Source: JAFKKS01 sp039808325
GTDB lineage: Bacteria > Pseudomonadota > Alphaproteobacteria > Rhizobiales > Xanthobacteraceae
DNA: 21,384 nt
Direction: 5' to 3'
NCBI GenBank assembly: GCA_039808325.1
Contig: JBDHSU010000072.1
Span: 1 to 21,384, forward strand
A model generated the notes under the pieces. The model was not told the origin of the DNA. It searched no databases and worked only from the letters and a program-made list of their open reading frames with translations. The translations under genes were made by a program, and so were the position numbers. Shown piece after piece: positions 15,347 through 21,384 of this stretch (its first letter is position 1; every line of letters starts with the position of its first letter).

Positions 15347-16202
15347 CGGCGCGCCCCAGCAGCCCTTGCGGCCGCACCAACAGCGCCGCGTAGATGAGAA
15401 CGTAGGTCAAGATTTTTGCCCAGGAGTCGTCGAGCAGAAAACTCGCGAAGCTATGGATCAATCCGAGACCGATGGCGGCGATGATGGCTCCGCCGATGCT
15501 GCCCATGCCGCCGAGCACGACGACGACGAACGCATCGAGCACCCACTCGTGCCCGACATTCGGCGTGACCGTTCCGATCAGGCTCACCAGCGAGCCCGCC
15601 GCCGCCGCGAGGCCGACCGCGAGACTGAACGCCAACAGTTCGCTGCGCCGCACATCGATGCCGCACGTTGCCGCCGCATCGCGATTTTGCGCCAGCGCCC
15701 GCAGCGCGATGCCGATACGCGCCCGCTGCATCAGGAACATCGTCGCCGCCCCGAACGCGAGGCAAACGAGCAGCACCGTGAGGCTTCGCCAGCCGACGAC
15801 CACGCCGCCGATATCGAGCGTTCCGCTCGGCCCTTGCGAATAGCTGCGGAAGTCGCCGCCGAAGGCTTGCGAGAACAGGCCGAGCGCGGCGATCGACAGC
15901 GCGTAGGTGACCATCAGCACGTCGAGCTCGGGACGGCCGGCGGTCGGCGCGATGATCACCGTCTGCACGAAGGCACCGACCGCCGCGCCGAGAACAAATG
16001 AGAGCGGGATGCCGAGAAGCGGCGAAAGCCCGAGATTGTTGACGAGCAGGTAGGTGGCGAACGCGCCGAGCGTGATGAATTCGCCATGCGCGAAGTTGAC
16101 GACGCGCATGACGCCGAAGATCAAGGCCAGACCGAGCGCCACGAGGCCGAGCAGGCCACCGACGACGAGCCCGTTGGCGACGAGCTGAAGCAGCAGCGTC
16201 AT
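15339..16202 (-). CDS. livH: branched-chain amino-acid-type ABC transporter permease, LivH
   Basis: A 287-residue membrane permease. The opening LLQLVANGLVVGGLLGLVAL and FGVMRVVNFAHGEFITLGAF are characteristic of LivH, as are RARIGIALRALAQNRDAAAT (ATPase-contact loop), VLGGMGSIGGA and the RPQGLLG ending. The ATG at 16202 is preferred; the frame stays open 38 codons further upstream, but that part is low-complexity and overlaps the end of the binding-protein gene. The gap to that gene is then 55 bases. Confidence 0.94.
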   Translation of the reverse strand: MTLLLQLVANGLVVGGLLGLVALGLALIFGVMRVVNFAHGEFITLGAFATYLLVNNLGLSPLLGIPLSFVLGAAVGAFVQTVIIAPTAGRPELDVLMVTYALSIAALGLFSQAFGGDFRSYSQGPSGTLDIGGVVVGWRSLTVLLVCLAFGAATMFLMQRARIGIALRALAQNRDAAATCGIDVRRSELLAFSLAVGLAAAAGSLVSLIGTVTPNVGHEWVLDAFVVVVLGGMGSIGGAIIAAIGLGLIHSFASFLLDDSWAKILTYVLIYAALLVRPQGLLGRADA

Positions 16203-16257
16203 CCGCGCCGCGCTCCGGCCCGCCCGCTTGCCATGCCGAACTTGCGCCGCGCCAAGG

Positions 16258-17442
16258 TCAGGTCCATTTCGGCTTCGGCCAGATGATGGGCTGCTTCGAC
16301 GCTCCGCCGACGACATGCGAGACGCCGTCGTGCCACTGCGTGGCGAGGTAGTGATAGCCTTCCTGCTGCCCCTTGGCGTTCACCTTGAAATGACCGAGCA
16401 CGGATTCGATGCTCTGCGTCGCGAGGAATTCGCGGATCGCCGCGCGGTCGGTCCCCTTCGCCTTGAGCGCTGCCTCGAACACCTGCCCGGCCGCGAACGC
16501 CGCCGCCGAATGATAGGAGGGAATGCGATTGAATTTGGCTTTATAGCTCTCGACGAACGCCTTATTCGCCGGCGTATCGACCGAGGCTTCCCAGGCCGAG
16601 CGGCCGAAGATGCCTTCGGCATTCTTGCCGAGCGCATCTTTCGTGACGCCATCGGCGGCCTGGATGAAGTGGTAGGCGACGGGGTTGTATCCGCGCTCGA
16701 TCATCTGCCGCGTCAGCGCGATGCTCGGCTGATAATAGCCGCCCATCGACACGAGTTCGGTGCCCGCCGCGACGATCCGCTCGATGATGGAGCGAAAGTC
16801 CTGCGCGCCGGGGTTATAGCCGTAAGCCTCGACCGTCAGCCCCATCTCCTTGGCCTTGGCCAGCGCCCAGTCCTTCGCGGCGATGGAGAACGGCGCCTCC
16901 TCGTAAACGATCGCAAGCTTCTTGGCGTTGCCGCCCTTCTCTTTGACGGTATTGAGGAAGCCCTCGTGGTCGAAGTCCGACGACGGGAACCCCTGGAAGC
17001 TCCAGCGCAGCTTGCGCCGGTTCCAGATGCTCGAGTCCGACGCGATGGTGCCGATCATCGGCACCTGCGCGCGCTCGACGGCGGTGCCGATGGCGTCGGT
17101 GATCGGGCTGGAATACGGCCCGAGGATCACCGTCGCGCCGTCCCGGTCGATCAGACGTTCGGCAAGAACACGTCCGGTGTCGGGATTGCTCTCGTCGTCG
17201 TAAATTACGATTTGGACCTGGCGGCCGCCGATTCCGCCCTTGGCGTTCACCTGCTCGGACCAGAGCAGATAGCCTTCCTGGCAGTACTTCGCCGAATCCG
17301 AAAACCGGCCGGTCAACGACAGCGACGCCCCGAGCTTGATCGGATCGGCCGCCGACACCGGCGTTCGCAGTCCGTCCGTAAACGTCGCCGACACCGCCGC
17401 GGCGGTCAGCCCGAGCATTCCTCGTCTCGAGAGTTTGCGCAT
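16258..17442 (-). CDS. ABC transporter substrate-binding protein, Leu/Ile/Val type (Peripla_BP_6)
   Basis: Periplasmic receptor of the Liv-type importer, 394 residues. The N-terminus carries a twin-arginine signal (KLSRRGMLGLTAAAVS) with an AxA-like cleavage site near VSAADP, so it is probably exported folded through Tat. The mature part shows IKLGASLSLTGRFSD, YQVNAKGGIGG-like (WSEQVNAKGGIGGRQVQIVI), YDDESNPDTG and VILGPYSSPIT, typical of the Peripla_BP_6 fold. The strong ribosome site GGAGGGA lies just before the ATG. It follows iclR by 40 bases in the same direction. The ligand may be an acid or aromatic compound rather than an amino acid, judging from the enzymes in the operon. Confidence 0.93.
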   Translation of the reverse strand: MRKLSRRGMLGLTAAAVSATFTDGLRTPVSAADPIKLGASLSLTGRFSDSAKYCQEGYLLWSEQVNAKGGIGGRQVQIVIYDDESNPDTGRVLAERLIDRDGATVILGPYSSPITDAIGTAVERAQVPMIGTIASDSSIWNRRKLRWSFQGFPSSDFDHEGFLNTVKEKGGNAKKLAIVYEEAPFSIAAKDWALAKAKEMGLTVEAYGYNPGAQDFRSIIERIVAAGTELVSMGGYYQPSIALTRQMIERGYNPVAYHFIQAADGVTKDALGKNAEGIFGRSAWEASVDTPANKAFVESYKAKFNRIPSYHSAAAFAAGQVFEAALKAKGTDRAAIREFLATQSIESVLGHFKVNAKGQQEGYHYLATQWHDGVSHVVGGASKQPIIWPKPKWT

Positions 17443-17445
17443 TCG

Positions 17446-17452
17446 TCCCTCC
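17446..17452 (-). promoter_or_regulatory. strong ribosome binding site of the Liv-type binding protein
   Basis: GGAGGGA on the minus strand lies 3 bases before the ATG at 17442 (5 bases counting from the GGAGG core). It supports this start and high expression of the receptor. Confidence 0.6.
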
Positions 17453-17482
17453 GTTTCCTCACCCGTTTCTCACCGTTACCGG

Positions 17483-18295
17483 TCAGACGCGTTCGAGCCT
17501 CTCCGAGGCCTCGCCCGCGACGGCCGCCAAATCCCTTCCCAGCGCCGCCAGCGTCGACGGCTTGAACTGTTCGGTCAAGCCTACGCCGACCATCACGTGA
17601 CTGACGCGCGACGCCTTCATCATCGGCGCGCCGATGATGGTGACGCCGGAGATGTAATTGCCGGCGTCAACGGCATAGCCTTTCCGGCGCGCCTCTTCCA
17701 CCTGTGCGCACCACGCACGGAAGGAGGGTGGCTTGTCCCACCGCAGCGTCGCGAAGCGCCGCTCAATCTCGCCCCAGTCGTGATTGCCGAACGCCGCGAT
17801 GCAACGTCCGGTCACGCTGATGAGCGCCGGGAAGCGGCTGCCGACGTCGACATGGATATGCAGCGCCAGGCCCGCGCGCGACATCGCCACGACGGTTCCG
17901 TGATCGAGGCCGGTGACGCGCACCGCGTTCGTCGTCACGGCGTAGCGTTTCGACAGCCGATCAAGGCTCGGCTGCACGATCTGGCTGACGCTGTTGCGGC
18001 GCAACAAGCCCCGCGCGATCGACAGGATGCCGGCGTCCAACTGATAGCGTTTGGTGTCCGCGTCGAAGGCCGCGAGCTCCTGCGCGACCAACACGCGCAG
18101 GATGTGCAGACAGGTGCTGGGAACGAGCTCAAGTTCGCGCGCGATCGCGTTGACGCCGAGCGGCGTGTCGCTGCGCCCGAGCAAGCGCAGGATCGCAATC
18201 GCGCGCTCGACGGCGGGCACCTGACGCTCCCGCACGCCCGCCTTCGCCGCGCTCCCCGCAGCGGCGGCCTTCGTGACGCGCCCTCTCGACGACAT
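17483..18295 (-). CDS. IclR-family transcriptional regulator
   Basis: A regulator of about 270 residues. The winged helix-turn-helix spans VERAIAILRLLG, LGVNAIARELELVPSTCLHI and LRVLVAQELAAFD. The IclR effector domain follows, with LHIHVDVGSRFPALISVTGR as the conserved ligand-pocket segment, then VEEARRKGYAVDAGNYISGV and a GVTIIGAPM close. Start choice is uncertain: ATG 18337, 18328 and 18295 are all in frame and none has a good ribosome site. I prefer 18295 because the 16-bp palindrome at 18336-18351, where promoter or operator should lie, would otherwise overlap the start codon. It precedes the Liv-type operon by 40 bases and diverges from the acyl-CoA synthetase, so it probably governs both arms and itself. 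Confidence 0.9.
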   Translation of the reverse strand: MSSRGRVTKAAAAGSAAKAGVRERQVPAVERAIAILRLLGRSDTPLGVNAIARELELVPSTCLHILRVLVAQELAAFDADTKRYQLDAGILSIARGLLRRNSVSQIVQPSLDRLSKRYAVTTNAVRVTGLDHGTVVAMSRAGLALHIHVDVGSRFPALISVTGRCIAAFGNHDWGEIERRFATLRWDKPPSFRAWCAQVEEARRKGYAVDAGNYISGVTIIGAPMMKASRVSHVMVGVGLTEQFKPSTLAALGRDLAAVAGEASERLERV

Positions 18296-18335
18296 GCGAT
18301 CCAGCGTTTCAACCCGAACGATCTGCATTCTTGTC

Positions 18336-18351
18336 ATTGTCTATAGACAAT
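18336..18351. promoter_or_regulatory. perfect 16-bp palindrome, probable IclR operator
   Basis: ATTGTCTATAGACAAT is a perfect dyad in the AT-rich gap between the divergent iclR and acyl-CoA synthetase genes. An outer pair, TTGTCA (18331-18336) and TGACAA (18365-18370), also matches in inverted orientation. On the minus strand TTGTCA with a 17-base spacer leads to TCTATA inside the palindrome, a possible weak promoter for iclR. IclR proteins typically bind such short dyads next to their own gene. Binding is inferred, not shown. Confidence 0.65.
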
Positions 18352-18382
18352 AGATACGCCTCATTGACAACAGCTTCGATCT

Positions 18383-19993
18383 ATGACGGATTTCCGTCAA
18401 GAGGAAATCCACATCCGGAAGGACATCGTCACGGTGTTGTTGACCGATTTCACCGACCGCGAAGACGCTCTCCGACATTTCTCCTCGGCAAAGCTCTGGG
18501 AGCTGTTCGACGGCGGCAAGGATGGATTGAATATCGCGCACGAATGCATCGACCGCCACGTTTCGGAAGGCCGCGTCGCCGTGCGCATCGCCCATGCCGA
18601 CGGATGCGACGAAGCCCTGACCTTCGAGGACCTGTCCGCTTCGTCGTCGCGCTTCGCGCACTGGCTGGCCGCGCGCGGCGTCGGTCCGGGCGAGCGCGTC
18701 GCGATCATGCTGGAGCCGTCGCGTGCGTTCTATGTCGCGCTCTTCGGCGCGATGAAGCGCGGCGCCATCGCCGTTCCCCTCTTCACGCTGTTCGGTCCGG
18801 ACGGGTTGCGCCTGCGCGTCGACGATTGCACGCCGCGCCTTCTCGTCACCAACGACGAGAAGGCTGCGATCGCGACAGGGATCGAGGGTCTCGACGTCGT
18901 CGTCGCGAACGATGCGTTCTTTTCGGAGCTGGCGGCATTCGATGCGAAATATCGAACGGCGACGAAGCCCGACGACATGGCGATGTTCCAGTATACGTCG
19001 GGCACGACGCGCGAACTGCCGGCGGCGGTGAAGCACACGCACCGCGCCATCGTCGTGGTGATGATCGCGGCGTTGTACGGCACCGGCATCCGCCCCGGCG
19101 ACCGCTATTTCTGCCCGTCCTCTCCCGCTTGGGGCCACGGCCTCTGGCACGGCACGCTCTCGCCGCTCGCGCTCGGCGTCACCACCGGCGCGATGGCTGG
19201 AAAATTCGATGCGGTTCGGCTGCTGAAGGCGCTGCAGGACTATCGCGTCACCAACCTGTCGGCCGCCGCGACGCATTACCGCATGATGAAAAGCTCGGGC
19301 GCGGCCGGCGATTTCCGCTATGCGATCGAGAAATTGTCCTACACCGGCGAGCCGATCGACACCGCCACGCTCGAATTCGTGGATGTGACCTTCGGCGGCG
19401 TTCCCGTTTGCAGCATGTACGGGACGACCGAGGTCGGCGTCATCCTCGTCAACTATCCGGGCGCGAAGGACTATCGGGTCAAGCCGGGCTCGCTCGGCAA
19501 GGCGGTGCCGGGCGCGCGTGTCGAGGTGCATGACGCGCAGGGCAATGTCGCCGCGCCCAACAGCATCGGCGAGATCAAGGTGTGGCGCCGCGACGCCTGG
19601 TTCCCGACCAAGGACCTCGGCTACGTCGACGAGGATGGCTATTTCTACCACGCCGGCCGCGCCGACGACGTGATCATCTCGGCCGGGTGGACGATGAGCG
19701 CGGTCGAGATCGAAGACGTGCTGCTCAAGCATCCCGACGTGCGTGAAGCGGCCGTGATCGGCGTCGGCGACAAGCTGCGCGGCCAGGTGGTGAAAGCCTT
19801 TATCGTCAGCCCGCGCACGGGCGACGAAACGTTCACCCGCGAGCTTCAGGACTTCACGCGCGGCCGCCTCAGCCAGCACGAATATCCGCGGCAGGTCGCC
19901 TTCGTCGCCGAGTTGCCGAAGACGCCCGCCGGCAAGGTCAATCGCAAGATCCTGCGCGAGCGCGAGCAAGCCGAGATTGCGTCGACTGTTTGA
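18383..19993 (+). CDS. AMP-binding acyl-CoA synthetase (ligase)
   Basis: A 536-residue adenylate-forming enzyme that should activate a carboxylic acid to its CoA thioester through an acyl-AMP. Motifs: the P-loop region QYTSGTTRELPAAVKHTHR, MYGTTEVG (YGxTE), DLGYVDEDGYFYHAGRADDV (ATP ribose Asp and hinge) and the catalytic Lys518 in PAGKVNRKIL. The P-loop departs from the usual TSGTTGxPKG: Arg-Glu replaces the glycine region and Ala replaces the Lys. Overall it resembles acetate/medium-chain (ACS/ACSM-like) ligases. The ATG at 18383 has only a weak ribosome site, 32 bases past the palindrome. It leads the rightward operon, 21 bases ahead of the hydratase. Substrate unknown. Confidence 0.92.
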   Translation: MTDFRQEEIHIRKDIVTVLLTDFTDREDALRHFSSAKLWELFDGGKDGLNIAHECIDRHVSEGRVAVRIAHADGCDEALTFEDLSASSSRFAHWLAARGVGPGERVAIMLEPSRAFYVALFGAMKRGAIAVPLFTLFGPDGLRLRVDDCTPRLLVTNDEKAAIATGIEGLDVVVANDAFFSELAAFDAKYRTATKPDDMAMFQYTSGTTRELPAAVKHTHRAIVVVMIAALYGTGIRPGDRYFCPSSPAWGHGLWHGTLSPLALGVTTGAMAGKFDAVRLLKALQDYRVTNLSAAATHYRMMKSSGAAGDFRYAIEKLSYTGEPIDTATLEFVDVTFGGVPVCSMYGTTEVGVILVNYPGAKDYRVKPGSLGKAVPGARVEVHDAQGNVAAPNSIGEIKVWRRDAWFPTKDLGYVDEDGYFYHAGRADDVIISAGWTMSAVEIEDVLLKHPDVREAAVIGVGDKLRGQVVKAFIVSPRTGDETFTRELQDFTRGRLSQHEYPRQVAFVAELPKTPAGKVNRKILREREQAEIASTV

Positions 19994-20014
19994 CATCCAG
20001 AGATAGGTGAAACC

Positions 20015-21154
20015 ATGAGCGCCCACGATTCCCGCTTGTTTCCGAAGATCACCGACCGCGGCCTCGATGAGCTGCGCGCGCGCATCGGCGTCCCGATCGA
20101 GGACACGCTGGAGCCGTGGTGTCACGAGGCGACGCGCGACAATATCCGCCATTACGCGCACGGGATCGGCGACGACAATCCGCTGTGGTGCGACCCGGAC
20201 TACGCCGCGAGGACGAAGTTCGGCGGCATCATCGCGCTGCCGAGCTTCCTGTTCGCGACGAGCCGCATCATCTCCGGCTATGTCGGGGGTCTGCCGGGCG
20301 TGCACGCGATGTGGGCGGGCGCCGACTGGCGCTGGCACAAGACCGTGCATCGCAACGACGAAATCACGACGACCGCCTCGCTCAAGGATCTGATCGAGCA
20401 CGAGACGCGTTTCGCCGGCCGCGCCATCCAGCAGATCTATCACGTCAAGTTCTACAATCAGACCGGCGATCTCGTCGCCGAAGCCGACAGTTGGTGCTTC
20501 CGCACCGATCGCGACATGGCGCGGGAGGAAGGCACCAAATACACCGAGTTGCGCAAGAAAGAGCAGAAGCACTACACGCAGGACGAGCTCTCCGCGATCT
20601 ACAAGCACTATGCGAACGAGGAAGTGCGCGGCGCCAAGCCGCGCTACTGGGACGATGTCGCCGTCGGCGACAAGCTTCCGACCATGGTGAAAGGGCCGAT
20701 GACAGTCACCGGCTTCATCGCCTTCGCGCAAGGCTGGGGCGGGCTCTATATCCGCGCCAACAAGCTCGCCTGGAAGCAGGCGCACCGCCACCCCGGCCTC
20801 GGCATCCCCAACCGCTTCGGCATTCCCGATTGTCCCGAGCGCGTGCATTGGGAAGACGATTTCGCCAAGATGGTCGGCGCGCCCGGCGCCTACGATTACG
20901 GCCCGGAGCGCTGCTCGTGGCTCACCCACCACCTCACCAACTGGATGGGCGACGACGGCACCCTGCGCCGCGCGACCAGCAAAATCCGGCGGCATAATCC
21001 GGAGGGCGACGCGCTGTTCATCGACGGCCGCATCACGCGCAAGTTCGAGGAAGACGGCCGCCACCTCGTCGAAATCGAACAGGAAGCCAAGAACCAGGAC
21101 GGCGAGCTCTCCATCGTCGGCAGCGGGATCGTCGAGCTTCCGGTCAAGGGCTGA
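20015..21154 (+). CDS. MaoC-type acyl dehydratase/hydratase, double hot-dog
   Basis: A 379-residue protein with an N-terminal MaoC_dehydrat_N-like hot-dog (about residues 20-165) and a C-terminal MaoC-like hot-dog (about 215-375, from YWDDVAVGDKLPTMVKGPMT). Such proteins hydrate enoyl-CoA or dehydrate 3-hydroxyacyl-CoA. The N-terminal half has YAHGIGDDNPLWCDPDYAA: the Asp of the hydratase motif GDxNPLH is present, but the His is Trp. The C-terminal half shows no obvious Asp/His dyad. It has a reasonable ribosome site (AGGTGA) and lies 21 bases after the acyl-CoA synthetase gene. In this setting it is expected to act on the product of the acyl-CoA dehydrogenase and to feed the downstream lyase. 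Reaction and substrate are inferred. Confidence 0.88.
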   Translation: MSAHDSRLFPKITDRGLDELRARIGVPIEDTLEPWCHEATRDNIRHYAHGIGDDNPLWCDPDYAARTKFGGIIALPSFLFATSRIISGYVGGLPGVHAMWAGADWRWHKTVHRNDEITTTASLKDLIEHETRFAGRAIQQIYHVKFYNQTGDLVAEADSWCFRTDRDMAREEGTKYTELRKKEQKHYTQDELSAIYKHYANEEVRGAKPRYWDDVAVGDKLPTMVKGPMTVTGFIAFAQGWGGLYIRANKLAWKQAHRHPGLGIPNRFGIPDCPERVHWEDDFAKMVGAPGAYDYGPERCSWLTHHLTNWMGDDGTLRRATSKIRRHNPEGDALFIDGRITRKFEEDGRHLVEIEQEAKNQDGELSIVGSGIVELPVKG

Positions 21155-21176
21155 GTCATGTAGGGAGGGACAGGTG

Positions 21177-21196
21177 GCCTGGGCGCGCGCCCAGGC
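21177..21196. repeat. perfect 20-bp GC-rich palindrome between hydratase and lyase genes
   Basis: GCCTGGGCGCGCGCCCAGGC is fully self-complementary. In RNA it could fold as an 8-bp stem with a GCGC loop. It lies 22 bases after the hydratase stop codon and about 40 bases before the lyase start. No T run follows, so it could modulate expression between the two genes or bind a protein; a full terminator seems less likely. Confidence 0.6.
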
Positions 21197-21234
21197 GATG
21201 ATTGTGGTGCCTGCCCGTGCGCGACATTCCCGCC

Positions 21235-21384
21235 ATGCGCCTGATGCGCAGCAAGCTTTTCGTGCCCGGCTCGCGGCCGGAGCTTTTTGCGAAGGCAGCG
21301 GCGGGGCCTGCGGACGCGCTCTCCTTCGATCTCGAAGACGCCGTCGCGACGGCGCGTAAGGCGCAAGCCCGCGAGACGGTCGCG
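21235..21384 (+). CDS. HpcH/HpaI aldolase / citrate lyase beta-like (CitE) protein, 3' end outside the window
   Basis: The visible 50 codons read MRLMRSKLFVPGSRPELFAK, then PADALSFDLEDAV and ARKAQARETVA, the unmistakable start of the CitE/malyl-CoA lyase family (LFVPGSRPE and the DLEDAV motif, whose acidic residues help bind Mg2+). These enzymes cleave or form C-C bonds in acyl-CoA thioesters such as malyl-, methylmalyl- or citramalyl-CoA. The frame is open from 21202 to the window end. The ATG at 21235 fits the family best; GTG 21217 and ATG 21244 are alternatives, and none has a clear ribosome site. It would be the third gene of the rightward operon, providing the cleavage step after hydration. 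Which thioester is used cannot be told from this fragment. Confidence 0.88.
   Translation, partial: MRLMRSKLFVPGSRPELFAKAAAGPADALSFDLEDAVATARKAQARETVA

Noticed and set aside
12932..15397. 821-codon open frame on the plus strand across livF, livG and livM
   Set aside because: It is antisense to three well-supported genes, with low-complexity Arg/His/Gln-rich translation and no family resemblance.
17471..17482. ACCGTTACCGGT inverted repeat between iclR and the binding-protein gene
   Set aside because: The arms are only four bases and unlike the 18336-18351 dyad, so it is not a convincing second operator.
18341..21064. 907-codon open frame on the minus strand opposite the ligase and hydratase genes
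   Set aside because: It is antisense to two clear enzyme genes, its translation is Arg/Ala/Asp-rich with no recognisable domain, and such frames arise easily in GC-rich DNA.
1..21384. Search by eye for tRNA/rRNA genes, insertion sequences, CRISPR repeats, riboswitches and defence genes
   Set aside because: Nothing recognisable was found; genes fill the window with no unassigned stretch longer than about 220 bases.

Overview
The window is high-GC DNA, densely packed with genes. It is almost entirely small-molecule uptake and CoA-thioester catabolism, with no RNA genes, phage genes, transposases or CRISPR arrays that I can see. GC-rich codon use, ATGA/GTGA overlaps and the set of families (Dpp-type and Liv-type ABC transporters, CaiB/BaiF transferases, IclR and LysR regulators) suggest a metabolically versatile alphaproteobacterium, perhaps of the Hyphomicrobiales. 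That placement is an inference from style, not from a marker gene.

Region A (1-1785) holds the end of an EamA/DMT-type permease gene that enters from the left. It converges on a LysR-type regulator gene read from the minus strand.

Region B (1786-9242) opens with an AT-rich divergent promoter carrying CCAA/TTGG half-sites. Then come a CocE/NonD-type serine hydrolase (strong ribosome site and GTG start at 2004) and a complete dipeptide/oligopeptide ABC importer in the order permease, permease, ATPase, ATPase, binding protein. The likely logic is that the LysR protein senses an ester- or amide-like compound, the importer takes it up and the hydrolase cleaves it. Two hairpins (9250-9285 and 9301-9323) separate this block from the next, convergent one.

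Region C (9362-21384) is a split catabolic locus arranged around an IclR-type regulator and one short divergent promoter with a perfect 16-bp palindrome (18336-18351). Leftward it reads iclR, a Tat-exported Liv-type binding protein, livH, livM, livG, livF, an acyl-CoA dehydrogenase and two tandem family III CoA-transferases. Rightward it reads an acyl-CoA synthetase, a MaoC-type (double hot-dog) hydratase and the beginning of a CitE/HpcH-type C-C lyase that runs off the window. Together these supply branched-chain-type uptake, CoA activation by ligase or transferase, alpha,beta-desaturation, hydration and C-C cleavage. This toolkit resembles the itaconate/mesaconate (C5-dicarboxyl-CoA) and substituted-succinate routes, but the exact substrate cannot be read from the sequence.

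Points deserving a second look: the IclR operator; the pathway as a whole; non-canonical active-site residues in the acyl-CoA dehydrogenase, the MaoC hydratase and the CocE-like hydrolase; and a perfect 20-bp GC palindrome before the lyase gene.
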